64,000 nt of DNA from Rhabdophis nuchalis (GCA_039707465.1 CM077645.1:67157850-67221849); one strand, 5' to 3'. Shown: positions 50,440-62,806, counted from the first letter of the stretch. Translations and numbers: made by a program. Notes: a model not told the origin generated them from the sequence alone.

Positions 50440-53400
50440 TGAGATAATAATAATAATAATAATTTATTGCTTATAAACCGCACCCTCTCCCCACAGGGAC
50501 TCGGGGCGGTGCACAGGAGGAATAAGAACAATAACTATATACATATTTCATTAAAAATACATTAAATTAAGTGACCTGTGCTAAAATACCCGTTAAAACT
50601 ATCTAACTAGAGATCCCCAATAAACCCTAAAGACAGAGGAGTAGCTATCCCAGGCCGGCAAGGCAGAAAAAGTGTGTTTTCAATTTAAGACGGAAGGAGC
50701 GGGGGTCTGTGGTGGTCCTAATATCGGGGGGGAGGTCGTTCCAGAGGGCTGGGCCCGCCACAGAGAAAGCCCTTCCCCTGGGTGTCGCCCGCTGACAAAG
50801 TCTAGTGGACGGCACCCGGAGAAGTCCCTCTCTGTGGGAGCGAATCGGTCGTGAGGATGTATGAGGCAGGATCCGATCCCGCAAGTAGCTAGGTCCCGAG
50901 CCATGGAGCGCTTTAAAGATGATAATTAATACCTTGAAGCGCACCCGGAAGACGACAGGCAGCCAGTGCAGCTCGCGCAAGAGCGGTGTTACATGGGTGT
51001 ACCTTGTGGTACCCATAATTGCTCGCGCGGCTGCATTCTGGACTAGCTGAAGTCTCCGGGTGCACCTCAAGGGAAGCCCCATGTAGAGAGAGTTGCAATA
51101 GTCCAGTCGGGACGTCACGAGGGCATGAGTGACTGTGCGAAGGGCGTCCCGATCCAATAGGGAGCGCAATTGGCGTACCAGGCGAACCTGGTAAAACGCC
51201 CTCCTGGCCACGGCTGTCACCTGATCTTCCATTGACAGCCGGGTATCCAGGAGGACGCCCAAATTGCGCGCCCCATCCACAGGGGCAAGATGTTCGCCCC
51301 CTATGGCCAGCGATGGAGTAAGCTGGTTGAACCGGGCCGCCGGAAACCACAGCCACTCGGTCTTGGTCGGGTTTAGCTTGAGTCCGTTACTTCCCATCCA
51401 GATCCGCACGGCTTCCAGGCACTGGCACATCACCGCTACGGCATCGTTGGGGTGGTCTGGGGTAGATATATACAGCTGGGTGTCATCAGCGTATAGATGG
51501 TACTCTACCCCAAAACCACAGATGATCTGACCCAGCGGCTTTATGTATGTGTTGAACAGGAGGGGCGAGAGGACCGACCCCTGAGGCACCCCACATGTGA
51601 GGGGTCTCGCGGTCGACCTCTGCCCCCCTGCCAACACAAATTGCGATCGGCCAGAGAGGTAGGAGGAAAACCACCGCAAAACGGTGCCTCCCACCCCCAA
51701 CCCCCCCAGCCGATGCAATAGGATACCATGGTCGATGGTATCGAAAGCCGCCGAGAGGTCTAATAGGACCAGGATGGAGGAACAACCCCCATCTCTGGCC
51801 CTCCAGAGATCATCCACCAACGCGACCAATGCCGTCTCGGTGCTATGCCCGGGCCGAAAGCCGGACTGGCGCGGATCTAGATAATCAACTTCATCCAGGT
51901 GACGGGGAAACTGTTGTGCCACCACACTCTCGACAACCTTCGCCAAAAAGGGAAGGTTGGAGACAGGACGATAGTTATTTAAAAGAGCTGGATCCAAAGA
52001 GGGCTTCTTAAGGAGGGGCCTCACCATCGCTTCTTTTAGGGAAGCAGGCAAGGAACCCTCACTTAAGGATGCGTTGACAACCTCTTGGAGCCAGCCTCGT
52101 GTCACCTCCCAGGATGCCAGTACAAGCCAGGAGGGACACGGGTCCAGTAAACATGTGGTGGCTCGCAGTCGTCCACGTAACCTGTCCATATCTTCGGAAG
52201 TAACGGAGTCAAACTCCTCCCAAACAAGATCTCTCTCGTGGCATCCCACTGGGCCATGAATGGGGGCTAACTCGTTCTGTATCTGAGCGGTTTTCTCCTG
52301 CAGAAAAGTCACAAATTCCTCTGCTCTACCCTGTAACGGGGCTTCCCGCACTCTCTGTTGGAGGAGGGCCCGTGTCACCCTAAACAGGGCGGCAGGGCGG
52401 TTGTCTGCGGATGCTATGAGAGTGGCACAATGATGGCGTTTGGCCACTCTCAGCGCCACAATGTAAGTCCGTAAATGGGCTCTTACCTGTGTCCGGTCAG
52501 ATTCAGATCGGGTAGACCTCCATCTTCCCTCTAGGCATCTCTTGCGGCGTTTCATCACCCTCAGCTCCTCGGTAAACCAAGGGGCCTGGGTGTTTCGCCG
52601 CCGCACGAGAGGTCGCAAGGGCGCGACCCGATCCAAGGCTCCCATGCGGCCGTGAGGTCCTCCATCGGGGCACGGGTCAGGGATACAGGAAATGGCCCAA
52701 GCGCCGTCTGGAACCCATCCGGGTCCATCAAGCGCCTGGGGCGGTACCAGATTGGAGACTCTGGTTCCGCCTCCCCGCGGAGGGGAGCAGCGGTCGGAAA
52801 GTCGAGCCGGAGAAGTGAGTGGTCTGACCATGACAAGGGCGTGATGACTATATCCCCTATACCCAGATCACTCTTCCATTGGCCTGAGACAAAGATGAGA
52901 TCCGGTGTATGTCCACCCTCGTGAGTGGGGCCTTGAATTACTTGGGTCAGGTCCATGGCCGTCATGGAAGCCATGAACTCCCGAGCTACCTCGGATGATT
53001 CGCCCACCGATGGCAGATTAAAGTCCCCCATGACTAAAAGTCTGGGGGTCTCCACTGCCACCGTAGCGATCACCTCGAGGAGCTCGGGCAGGGCTGCTGC
53101 TACATAGCGGGGAGCCAGGTATACAACCAGGAAGCCCAACTGCCTCCCTAGGCCCCACTTCACACAGAGGGACTCACAACCAGTAGTCTGTGGCACAATG
53201 GTCTCTCTCGCCTCAAGACCTTCTTTTACAATGACCGCTACCCCACCACCCCTGCCTAGGGCCCGCGGCTGATGAAAAGCGCGGTAGCCTGGTGGGCACA
53301 TTTCAACGAGGGGGAGTCCTCCCTCGTGGCCCAACCAGGTCTCCGCGATTCCAGCCAGGTCCGGGTCCCCCTCTGACAGAAGGTCACTAATGAGGGGGGC

Positions 53401-53900
53401 TTTGTTGACAACGGACCTGGCATTACAAAACATCAGCCGCAGGCCCTGGCTCTGTACTTCCTGACCACCTAGCTTGCAGGGGTTGTGGCGCCCGACCGTT
53501 TTTAGCCAACAGCCGCGCGCCAACAACCGGGAGGATGTAGCTTGTCTCCCCTCGGCCCTGCCTCTCCCCACGACCCTCTGGATCGGTATGCCCTCAACTG
53601 GAACGACTTGTGTGTCCCCCCCCCATCGGCCTCCGCTTCCCTCCGTCGACTGCAAGCCTGGCCCTCTCTGTTTGATTGATTATATCCTCCCCCCACCCTG
53701 GTACCCTCTAAAATTAACAATAATCTACCCGCTAAAAAACCCCTTAGGCCGCGCTTCGCCCGCCTCTTCAGATCAATGAATCCTTCATCGAGGCGGGCCC
53801 TCGATAGAATGGAGGGCCAAACCTGCGAGAGCGGAGACTCTCGCAGCTGTAATAGGTCTAGTCTGGAATACATTGGCATAGGCATAAACAATTAAATAAT
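50440..53900 (-). mobile_element. Second long L2-group LINE between PLEKHA1 and HTRA1
   Basis: About 3.45 kb on the minus strand with an AAT-type tail (50,446-50,464 as seen on plus) and the same endonuclease-RT layout as the copy at 37.5-41.1 kb. It may continue into the GC-rich block at 54.15-54.97 kb, which begins like a LINE 5' end on the minus strand. No clear target-site duplication was found. Confidence 0.86.
50645..53655 (-). pseudogene. L2 ORF with a frameshift between endonuclease and RT
   Basis: The endonuclease frame (53655-52561) has LMFCNARSVVNK, GIAETWLG, VMGDFNLPS, PTHEGGHTPDLIFVSG and SWSDHSLLRL. The RT frame (52831-50645) has NYRPVSNLPFLAKVVE, LDLSAAFDTIDH, GVPQGSVLSPLLFN and YHLYADDTQLY. 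The two frames are offset near 52,645. Relative to the other long copy, about 16 nt are missing after GCCGCATGG, in the sequence coding for AAWLSAAAGALDRV. No other break is visible, so this copy is disabled by one short deletion. Confidence 0.86.
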
Positions 53901-54149
53901 TAATAAATAACTATAAATGCGTATAACATGTAAGGATGGAATACATGCATAGGTCATGAATTAAAATTGATTTTGTTTAAAAGACATCGTTGGCTAAATA
54001 AATAGATATAAATAAATTCATAATAGGTGTTAAAAATGAATAAATAGATGGTAAAAATTCATATTGGTTTAAAGTGCTTCAGTGAGGACAAATTTACATT
54101 TTAGTTCAGTTCAGTTCTATATTGCTGTTGCGTTCCAAGATCTTATCAA

Positions 54150-54968
54150 GGAGGAGGTCTTCAAGGTCTTAACAAAGCCCATAGGGCGAAAGGGCTTAAA
54201 AGTCTCAAGGTCTTAAAAGGACTTCGGGGAGGTCTTCAAGGGTTTTAAAGGACCCATAGGGCGAGAGGTCTTAGAAGTCTCTGAGAAAATGAAAGGTCTT
54301 AAGGCTCCTGCGGCCCGGCTGGTGTCTATCACTGCCCCTAGGACGCCGAGGGCAACGCGAGCATCGACCGCCATCTTGGGGCTCTCACCCCCACCTTCAA
54401 GCCACCGCCTCCATCGCTGGCCTCGCGACGCTCCCACCGTCAGGCCGGCCTTGTCTCCGGCGGCCCGGCCGGTGTCCATCGTTGCCCCTCTGGCCCCCAG
54501 GACGCCGAGGACCTCACCCACCGTTCCGGTGCTCACCACCGCCTCCTCGCCGCCGCTGCCGCCGGCCTCTCGGTGCTCCCACCACCGTTCCATCGCCCCG
54601 GCTCGCCACAGGCTGCTGCTGCTGGTCTCCAGACGCTCTCACCGCCATCCCAGCTCTCACAGCCCTCTCCGGCCATCCCCAGCCATCGTCCGGCCGTTTC
54701 TCTCCCTTCGGGCTTCCGACGCGGCAGGGCGTCCACCGCCCCCGCGAAAACGCCGACGCCCCTCCCAGCTCCAGCTCTCTCACCGCCGCCGGTGTCGTCT
54801 ACACTCCCATAGCAGCTTCAAACCTCACCCTGGTAAGCCAGGGTGGATCTCTCACTGATCCCAGCCCTCCGGAAAGATAAAACGGGGGCTGGGGGCACGA
54901 AAAGCGAAGCCAACGAGCTCCATGACCATGCAGAGCTCCAGACTAAGCCACCATCTTCTCCGCAGCAA
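54150..54968 (-). repeat. GC-rich block with tandem sub-repeats, possible LINE 5' UTR
   Basis: Two imperfect units of about 75 nt (54150-54223 and 54227-54300) share GGAGGTCTTCAAGG and CCCATAGGGCGA. Two units about 150 nt apart share GCGGCCCGGC.GGTGTC and AGGACGCCGAG (54309 and 54461). On the minus strand the block starts GGAGAAGATGGTGGCTTAG. Sub-repeats plus CpG richness upstream of the minus-strand L2 suggest its 5' UTR, but about 250 nt of AT-rich DNA separate them. Open frames inside are compositional. Confidence 0.45.
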
Positions 54969-55871
54969 GTATCAAAGTAGTAATAAAGTTAACATCTCAT
55001 TCTAAGACAAACTGACAAAAAGTGACACTGATTTCCCTTATGTATCTTTTATTATTTATATCATCCCTTGTAGGCTAAAAGTACTCCCAAAAAGTTTACA
55101 AATAATATGAATTGTTAACAAAACAACAGTTAAAAGCAACTAACAGACAGCTGCCATTTTTCATAAGTTAATTAATGGCTTTACAGAAGGGGTCCCCAAC
55201 CCCCGCTCCGCGGACCGGTGCCGGTCCGTGGCTTCATAGCAACCGGGCCGCAGGGCCGGAGAGGAGGAGGAGGGAGCAGCCCCCTGGGTAGAGCGTGCGC
55301 TGGATGCGGGAGAGCGCAGGCACGGCCATTTGCGCCATTGGAGGCCCTAGAGCAGTGGTCGGCTCTTTGGCCCCTCGGGTGCGTCTCTCCCTCCTCCCTT
55401 CCCCCCCAGGCAGCGGAGGGGCCGGCATGTTGGCTGGGGGGGGCTGCGGCTGCCGCCTCCTGTAGCGAGCGAGCGGGTGGGGGAGCTCCCGGGGCCGTCC
55501 GGGCGCAGCGCACCCGCCTCCCAATACCTGGAGGGCATGCCTTGGTGGTTGTTGGAGGGAGCTGGTGGAGACGCGCCCGGCTGTCCTGCCCGATGCACCT
55601 GCTGGGCGACCTTGGACGGCGGGAGCTGCATATTGCAGGGCTCGAGGGCAGCAGCAGCAGCAAAAGCCGCTTGCAGAGGCCGCTGAGGCGCGCTTTCCTG
55701 GGCTGGCTGCCGCGCGTGGCTGGGAGGGAGGTGGGTGTGAGGCGCCCAGACGGCCTCGGTGACGCTTGGGTGGCTGCGACCTCAGGTGCTTCCACTGCCC
55801 GCTCGCTGCAGGAGGAGGAAGCAGCCGTGGGCTCCCCGGCCAGCGTGCCGGGCTTTTCGCTGCTTCCGGGG

Positions 55872-56110
55872 GGGGGAGGGAGGGAGAGATGGAGGGAGAG
55901 ACTGACATGCAGAGAGAGAGGGAGGGGGAGGGAGGAAGAGACAAACAGTGAGAGACACAGAGAGAGGGAGAGGTAGAGAGACAGACACACACACACACAG
56001 AATGACAGATGGGTGGGGGGAGGAGAGAGACGGAGAGATAGAGAAACAGAAAAAGAGAGAAAGAGAAAGACAAATAGAAAGAAAAAGAAAGTGGGACAGA
56101 GAAAGAATGA

Positions 56111-56150
<40 letters not shown>

Positions 56151-56160
56151 GAAAGAAAGA
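55872..56160 (+). repeat. Polypurine tract ending in an AAAG microsatellite
   Basis: About 290 nt almost entirely of A and G on this strand, starting GGGAGGGAGGGAGAGATGG, with a short CA run at 55,985 and a pure GAAA array at 56109-56160. Lies inside the hAT element. Confidence 0.9.
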
Positions 56161-56182
56161 ACTTATGACCACTGCCCTAGAG

Positions 56183-56277
56183 CAGGGGTCCCCAACCTTT
56201 GCAACTTTAAGTCTAAAGGACTTTAGCTCCCAGAAGTCTGGGAGACTTAAAGTTGCAAAGGCCCTCTAGGACCCCTG
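56183..56277 (+). mobile_element. 95-bp palindromic hAT-like MITE nested in a larger hAT
   Basis: CAGGGGTCCCCAACC to GGACCCCTG, with inner arms TTTGCAACTTTAAGTC and GACTTAAAGTTGCAAA. Perfect 8-bp duplication CCCTAGAG (56175-56182 and 56278-56285). Confidence 0.85.
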
Positions 56278-56321
56278 CCCTAGAGGGCCGAGTGAGCCGA
56301 CTCCCCCACACTGTGCATGCG

Positions 56322-56337
56322 CCCCCCCCCCCCCCCC
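56322..56337 (+). repeat. Poly-C run (16 nt)
   Basis: Uninterrupted C homopolymer within the hAT element; a likely sequencing-length uncertainty. Confidence 0.9.
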
Positions 56338-56427
56338 GCTCCTCCTCTAGACTAGCCAGTCCACAGAATTTACTTTAAAATGAAACCGGTCCCTGGTGCA
56401 AAAAAGGTTGGGGACCCCTGCTTTACA

Positions 56428-57719
56428 GGACAGTAAAAAAAAAATCCAAGCTGAGATTTCTGGGATACTCTTTGCCCTCACTAGTATTTCCTATATTTTC
56501 CATAACAGAATAGAAAAAAGCATTGCATCACCATCTTATTTGATATAAGGAAGAATCTCGCTTGACATTCTAAGGATTCTAACTTATTTTTCTGAGCACA
56601 AAATTGCAACACTGTGTATTTTCACTTAGCATTTGAAAAGGCAGTCTTGAATGTCAGTAAGTGTCCTAACTTTTCCTTAGCTAAGTAGCAGGCTGATTGT
56701 ATTCCAGCAATACTGCAAAGGTATTAGCAGCAGCATAGGAAGGTATTCTGAGGACAAAGAGAATGCTTTTCTGTGTCCCAGAAATTTGAAACTTTCTGGG
56801 AAGGACAGAATATATTGATTCCATTGGAAGTGCGCATCTCAAATTATGACCTACAGCAGCTCTTCTGAAAAGCATAGGCCATGTTAGCCAACCAATGTAA
56901 ATATTCTGGAAAAATAACATTTTGATAAACTAATAGAAATATTTTGGGGTTGCCTTGTAACTATTTTTCATATGAATATGTGCAAATTGAAATATAAAGT
57001 GGGTAGGTTGTAGAAACAAATAGCTTCAGATGGTGAGCAAATTTTGTGGGCTAATGTGAGGAAAGGTCACATTCTTTGAGGCTGTGCTTATTGGCATCTT
57101 AAGTATCATCATTGCATCTAACAGTCAAAACACTGTTCAATTTCTCCGCCAGTAGGCCATCTATGTTAATTCCAAACATAAGTATGTCATTTTTTTAAAC
57201 TACATTTTTGGTCCAATTTGCACAGGGCTTAAGATCAGCTATACATCTGTACATGCCACCAATGCAGGTGTTAATCCCCCCATGAATATTTCATAACGTC
57301 TGCTGGCAAGATTTAATGAAAAGTCTTTAAGAACAAAAGCATTGGAAGGAAATTTAGGAAGAAAACTTTGGAAGCACCTCGGACCAGGATTTTTAAAGTG
57401 TGTGTGTGTGTGTGAGAGTGAAACGACATTTATGGTGTATTCCACAGGCAGCAGGATGGATCTGAGCTAAGTATGGAACTCTAGGTTAGCTGATAGGATG
57501 ATCTACTTATAGAAAACGGTGCAGAACAGACTTAAGGGAACGCCCATAATACCGCCTGCTCCGCTAGATATAAGCAATTACGGAATATATATTTAAAAAA
57601 TCTCTTACGGCAAGTATGTTCACCTGATATAAATGACAGAACCAGGCCTTTCAATATTAATAAAAATAGTTTTGAAAAAAACTCTGAAAGGGGAGAGGGA
57701 AGAAAGTTCCTTCAGCTTG
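56428..57719. other. Intergenic region upstream of HTRA1
   Basis: AT-rich, with a short GT run at 57,400. No ARMS2-like ORF and no repeat family recognised. Confidence 0.5.
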
Positions 57720-58620
57720 CTGCAGTTTGCACTCCCATTTGGCGCGTCAAGCAGATTTCCTTCCCTTCTCCGGCCTTGCATAACGGCGCCAAGTCTCCTC
57801 CCAAACGGCTCCTCAAACCACGCGCTCATCCAACTTCTCCGGCGGCGCCGGCTCCATTTAAAGCAGAACTTCCCTCCTCAGTTGCTCTCCGCGCTTTTGC
57901 TAGGCAAGGTTTGCAATTCCCGGCTCTCCCCGCGCGCCGGGATTCTCCTTCCCTCCCGACTTCGGCCGCGCCGTCCCGGTCTGTTGCGCGTGTTTCCCTC
58001 GCTGGACTTTCCGCGCCTTCTTGTGAGGAAGCAATGAAAGCCTTTCCGTGGGCTTTGGCGCCCAGCGGCTGGTGGCCGTGCCTCTTCTTGCTCCTGCTCC
58101 CGGGCGGCTGGGCTCAAGCCTTCGGGCGACGTTACGAAGAGCGGATTTGCCCGGACCGTTGCGACCGCGCGCGCTGCCCGGAGGTGCCTACCGAGTGCGC
58201 GGGAAGCGGGCAGACGCTCGACTCCTGCGGCTGCTGCCCCGTGTGTGCCGCGCAAGAGGGCGAGTCTTGCGGAGGGTCCCCTTTCGGGGAGCCGTTGTGC
58301 GCCGAAGGGCTGCTATGTGTTCTGTCTCCCGGGGGACCCGGAGTGGCGGCTTCGTCCACGGTGCGCAGACGAGCGAAAGCCGGTCACTGCGTGTGCGCTG
58401 GGAACGAGCCGGTGTGTGGCAGCGATGGAAGGAGCTACGGCAACCTGTGCCAGCTGCGGACCGCTAGCCAGCGCTCCGAAAGCCAGCATCAGCCGCCCGT
58501 CATCGCCATCCAAAGGGGCGCCTGCGGTCAGGGTGAGAGCTGCGCTTCGGAAGGCGGCGGGGCGAGGGAGGGCGTGCATCTCTCAACTTTTCTCGGCTAA
58601 TTCCTCGCGCCTTCGTCGGC
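57720..58620 (+). promoter_or_regulatory. HTRA1: HTRA1 CpG island, promoter and 5' UTR region
   Basis: GC- and CpG-rich sequence begins near 57,720 in AT-rich DNA and covers HTRA1 exon 1 and its donor. It includes runs such as GGCGGCGCCGGC just upstream of the ATG. A TATA-like TTTAAA lies near 57,857. The transcription start is not determinable; a start between about 57,850 and 58,000 is inferred. Confidence 0.6.
58034..58532 (+). CDS. HTRA1: HTRA1 exon 1 (secreted serine protease, N-terminal modules)
   Basis: HTRA1 is a secreted trypsin-like protease of the HtrA family that cleaves extracellular matrix proteins and dampens TGF-beta signalling. The ATG at 58034 opens a 29-residue signal peptide with a Leu-rich core and probable cleavage after GGWAQA. 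A Cys-rich IGFBP-like module follows (about residues 35-100, with CGCCPVC), then a Kazal-like module with [21 protein letters not shown] and the ending [11 protein letters not shown]. The donor G/gtgaga follows 58532, so 166 codons plus one base lie in this exon. The protease and PDZ exons lie beyond the window. The frame is also open upstream but has no ATG there. The exon is GC-rich, unlike its surroundings, and sits in a CpG island. Downstream of PLEKHA1 on the same strand, as in human 10q26. Confidence 0.95.
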
Positions 58621-61600
58621 TCTCGACATGGGTTGGACTGCAACATCCATCAATATTGTGATGGGGAATATTATATTGGAGTCCAACGCATCTGGAGATG
58701 CGCTGGATAGCTAAAGCAAATTGGTTTCTTTTTCCTTCCCCCAAATCCCACCCTGAGCGATGCCTGACCCTGGGTTAGATTTGTATTTTTCTCTCTTGGT
58801 CGCATTTTGGCGGTGGGGTGTGGGGAGGATAGTCTAAAATGCTATTACCATGCTAATTTATTTATAAAACTTAAAGCTTCTTTATAAAGCTTCTTTCTTA
58901 TTGATTGAAGAAGGGGTGGGGGGAGATTGGAGCTAGGCCTGAACTCATTTCCTAGGGAGTGCTAAGAAATGTTATCTGGCATATTTAAATGATAACAAAA
59001 CGGCTACTTTGCGGTAACCAGCAGAATTTACACTTCTGGTTTCCAAGGTATCGCTAATAGTTGTGTCCATGACCTTCTAGAAAGAAAGAAAAAGTACATA
59101 GTTGGAGATGCAGCATGGCTGAGGAATGCTGAATGGACCTTGGCTTGGGTCATGGAAGGAACAGACAGATGGAGGACATCTGTATGAAAAAAAAGTATGT
59201 TCCAAGGAAAGAAGACAACAAGTTAGACAAGTTATAATAGTGAAAGGACAGTGAAAGAAACATCACAGCTCAGAAAGAGAGGATTCAGTTTTGTTAGGTG
59301 AGAATAGAAAGTCAGAACAACCTTTAAACTAGTTTATATGCTAGGCAAATGTCTGGCTTTTGATCGAGCGGAGTGTGAAAGGAAATATATTTGTTTGATT
59401 TCTTCATTTTGAAATCAATAGAACAGATTCTTTCTTCTAACAGAAGCCCTTGTTGAACTTTGCATGTTGGGGAACTTATTTTGGTCCGAGCAGATGTGAC
59501 TTTTACTTGTGTTTTTAATACCTGTTTTGAACTAATAGAATATATTAGTACAGTACTATATAATTTATATATATACTTTATAATATGTACCTATCTATAA
59601 GTGTTACTTTTAGCACAATTCAGGTTTCTTTTTTAAACCAAGATGACTTTATAAATAACCAGTATGTGTTATAGTGTTTTACTGTGGTTCTTCTTAGGTT
59701 GATTTATTTTGTAACACTGTAGGCTATTTCAGGATTCCTTTTAATGGAAGAATAAGCTAAATAAATAAACAAATATCTACTGAGAAGTCCAGATGTGTTC
59801 TCTGGGTCTTACCTCCTGGAAAGTATGTATAAAAGTACACCCCTAGTTCAGTTTTATGTTATATTTTGCATGGCTCAAAAGTCATCATAGGTTAAGAATT
59901 CATGATGATCATACATATCAAGTTTTTAAAGACCAAAACAACCTTGGAGGATAACCATGACCACTGGCAGCCATACAGCTGCTTAACCTTTTTTGTGTGT
60001 TTAATTTCCTAACTACATATGAGTCATTTTTCTGTTTGTATAGGGAAATCATGAGTACACGGACCTTTTTTCTAGGGATGGAAAAGTGAATGGGTGTGCA
60101 TTTTAACAGAACAACAAGCAGCTGGAAGGAGAGGGTTAAGCAGTTATTGCTCCTTTGCTTATACTTGCAGGGACCTGTGGTTGCTTTTCATAAAAAAGTT
60201 GGAAGACTTTTGTTTATCTGGTTTGGCTCTTACGAACAATTTTCTAGAGATATTTTCTTTGATGAGACCATCAAAAAAACAAGAGTTTTGCCCTTATTAC
60301 TCTTTTACCTGCTTAGGCCACAATCCAGTTAACATTAACCTGGATCCCAGCAACAGAGGATTTTTTAAAGCTGGATCAAGCTAATAGATTCAGTCCTATG
60401 GACAATTTTAAGCACAGGGTCACAGTAGATATGGTGGGCAGATTGGAGGGGAAGTGGAACTGTTCCCTTTCCCACGTTTTTCCATTGAAATTACACTTTT
60501 CCAATCTTTTTGATGCCTCCATTATGCTTATGTAAATCTCATGAAGAAAAATAATAATAATAAAATCATATAGCTTGGAATGGAAAACTATAACAGGGAG
60601 AAAGTACATATGTGATCCTTGCATTTCAAACCATCCCATTCTCTGTTTTATAGGTAATTGATGGGATCCAAGTTGGCTTGTTTACACAACTCTTTCCTGC
60701 ATAGTTGAAACCTGATTTCATATACATTCTTAGACTACCCAGTAATATGTGCAATCTTCTTTTTATAGACTTTAAAAATATAAGTCTCAAATTCTACACT
60801 TTAATCATTTCAGTCTAGAATTGAACTATGCATTCTGAATATGTATGTATGTGACTCCCACATACTGGTATAGCTTTAGTATTATTAATATATAATATAT
60901 ATATTTGTTTCTTGATTCTTTCTAAAAGATTCTGAGAGATGGCAAGAAGAAACACTTTTGGCACTAGCCAAAAGAAACCTAGATTCTCATCCTGCTTACC
61001 CACAAAATTGTATGGATGGTCTTAGAGTTAATACTTTTTTTAATGTTCACTAATTCCTGAATACTCATTCATCTTAACCCTAACCTTAACCCTATTCAAT
61101 TTAATGATAATGTATAGAAATTTTCAGTTAATCTACTTCCCAGAGATTTTTTTTTACAAAGACAATAATGAAAGAATCCCTGTTTGTTCAGGAATTGCAA
61201 TCCACAAGAAGCAGTCTTCTCCTTGTTCTGCTTATTCAGCACATTCCACTTATCCAGCACACCTTCCATGGCTGACCAATGGTGGATCCTGTCATCCACT
61301 ACTGAATTTCTTGTTTCTGGAGGCCTCATTTTATTGTCCTTCATTGCACTCACAAGAATCTGCCTTCCTAGCCAGCATTTTCAATCTATCGTGTTTATTT
61401 ATCCACACCATTAGAGAGCATCAGTCCATCATAAGGCCCCATTGGAAATTGACATTGCAAATAATATCACAAAATGTGCTTCCCACAAAATTCACAAAAA
61501 TTTTATTTGCCGAAAACTCTAACCATTCATATTTCTTCTTTGGCTTTCTTCTCCCTTTTTTCAACATGCCACCAGGCATCAGGAAAAAACATTCCCCCAT

Positions 61601-62482
61601 CAAACAACTCATCAGGAATGAGCTTTACTTAAACACTGTCTTTTTTAGATAAATTCCCACAGACCATTGGGATTCCTTATTAGTTAAATATTTGAGATAC
61701 ATGTATTTTAAATTTTTTAGAAAATATATATTTGAAGACATCAGCAAGGAGGCCGGAAAAAAGCTCCTTCAATATTTTTGGGGTTTTTTTGCATATTGGA
61801 GTGAGAAAAGCAGAGCTGCTGAATCTATGGATTTGGACTTAAATGTTTATGCTATTAATGAAACAGAGAAAATGAAGATGATGTTTAAAAGTATTTAAAG
61901 TAATGTTAGAAATTTCCCTTGAACACCTGAAAAATAAAAAATAATAATACATAGAAAGCAGACAATAGGATTGTTGATATAAATCCTCCCTTTTCTTAAA
62001 ATATATTTTGTATAACTTTCAAAAGTTGATTTCTATTAACTGTACAGTTTTCAATATTTTTTAAATTCTTCAATACATTGCTGATTTTCTTTTCCTTTTG
62101 TCCTTCCCAGCTATGATTCAAATTACTTGATGAAGTTTAGTAGGGTGATATTTTTTAAATAAATGTTTGACCCAGTTACTCGATTCCTGGATTTCCTAAT
62201 CTGGTTTGCACACTTTAAAAGAAAATATCCTGCACTATTTTGCTCCTTTGATTGGAAATGTATGTTTTGGCTATCTACTAATTAGGAACGTTTGGAGAAT
62301 ATAGGAGTGCATTTCCTTTGGCTGGTGCTTTGTCTGTCTGTCAGTAGGAAAAAACTGGAAAAACAGATCTCATCCTGATGCAGAAAAAATAACTGCAGAA
62401 AAATTGGTTACAGTTATTAGCTATGTAAGGTTCTCTATAGAAGATTTTGCTAAACAATAGGCTGAGTCAGAGTTTAAAACAG
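58621..62482. other. HTRA1 intron 1, left part
   Basis: AT-rich after the CpG island. No transposon, RNA gene or credible ORF recognised up to the DIRS terminus at 62483. Confidence 0.5.
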
Positions 62483-62540
62483 AAAGAGCGTTGGTTCTTA
62501 CCTGATACGCATCTTTTCATAGGGGGGGAGGCAGCGTCTA
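62483..62540 (-). repeat. 3' terminal repeat of the second DIRS element (core)
   Basis: AAAGAGCGTTGGTTCTTACC to GGCAGCGTCTAG on the plus strand, repeated inverted at 62807-62865. The flanking sequence left of 62483 is ordinary AT-rich intron. Confidence 0.8.
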
Positions 62541-62806
62541 GTGTGGGTTGATGACTCTCTTCCCATTGGAGGTCTGAGTCTGGGCAAAATTAAGCCCCGC
62601 CCCTCGTCACCGGGCCCAGCCCAGTTTCGACGAAGAAATCCAGACTCGAAGCGTCTTGTACGTCCAGTCTTGCGAGTTGTAGTCCGGTCCCGGTGACTGC
62701 TTGGTCGAGCCGCTTCCCTGTTTATTGACCTGTGATCCGGAATTCTCAGGTATTACCGGTAGGGAGCCAAGGAAACAAGAATCAGACAATTTTCCCCGGG
62801 TTGGGG

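Larger units (their letters stand above)
55186..56419 (+). mobile_element. hAT element with nested insertions
   Basis: Left end GGGGTCCCCAACCCCCGC with GGACCGGTGCCGGTCCGTGG; right end AAAAAAGGTTGGGGACCCCT. Flanked by a perfect 8-bp duplication GCTTTACA (55178-55185 and 56420-56427). The 1.23-kb interior is GC/CpG rich and then purine rich, and includes the smaller MITE at 56183-56277. Open frames here are compositional, not transposase. Confidence 0.83.

Noticed and set aside
50440..50640. Target-site duplication for the L2 at 50.4 kb
   Set aside because: Short partial matches near both ends could not be told from chance.
54289..54880. 189- and 132-codon frames in the GC-rich block
   Set aside because: Pro/Ser/Arg-rich low complexity on both strands, consistent with composition and tandem repeats, not a gene.
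55181..56172. Long overlapping frames on both strands (up to 312 codons)
   Set aside because: They translate the purine/pyrimidine tract and CpG-rich hAT interior into low-complexity peptides; no domain is recognisable.
57776..58033. In-frame open extension upstream of the HTRA1 ATG (86 codons)
   Set aside because: It has no ATG and would bury the signal peptide; GC-rich 5' UTR explains the lack of stops.
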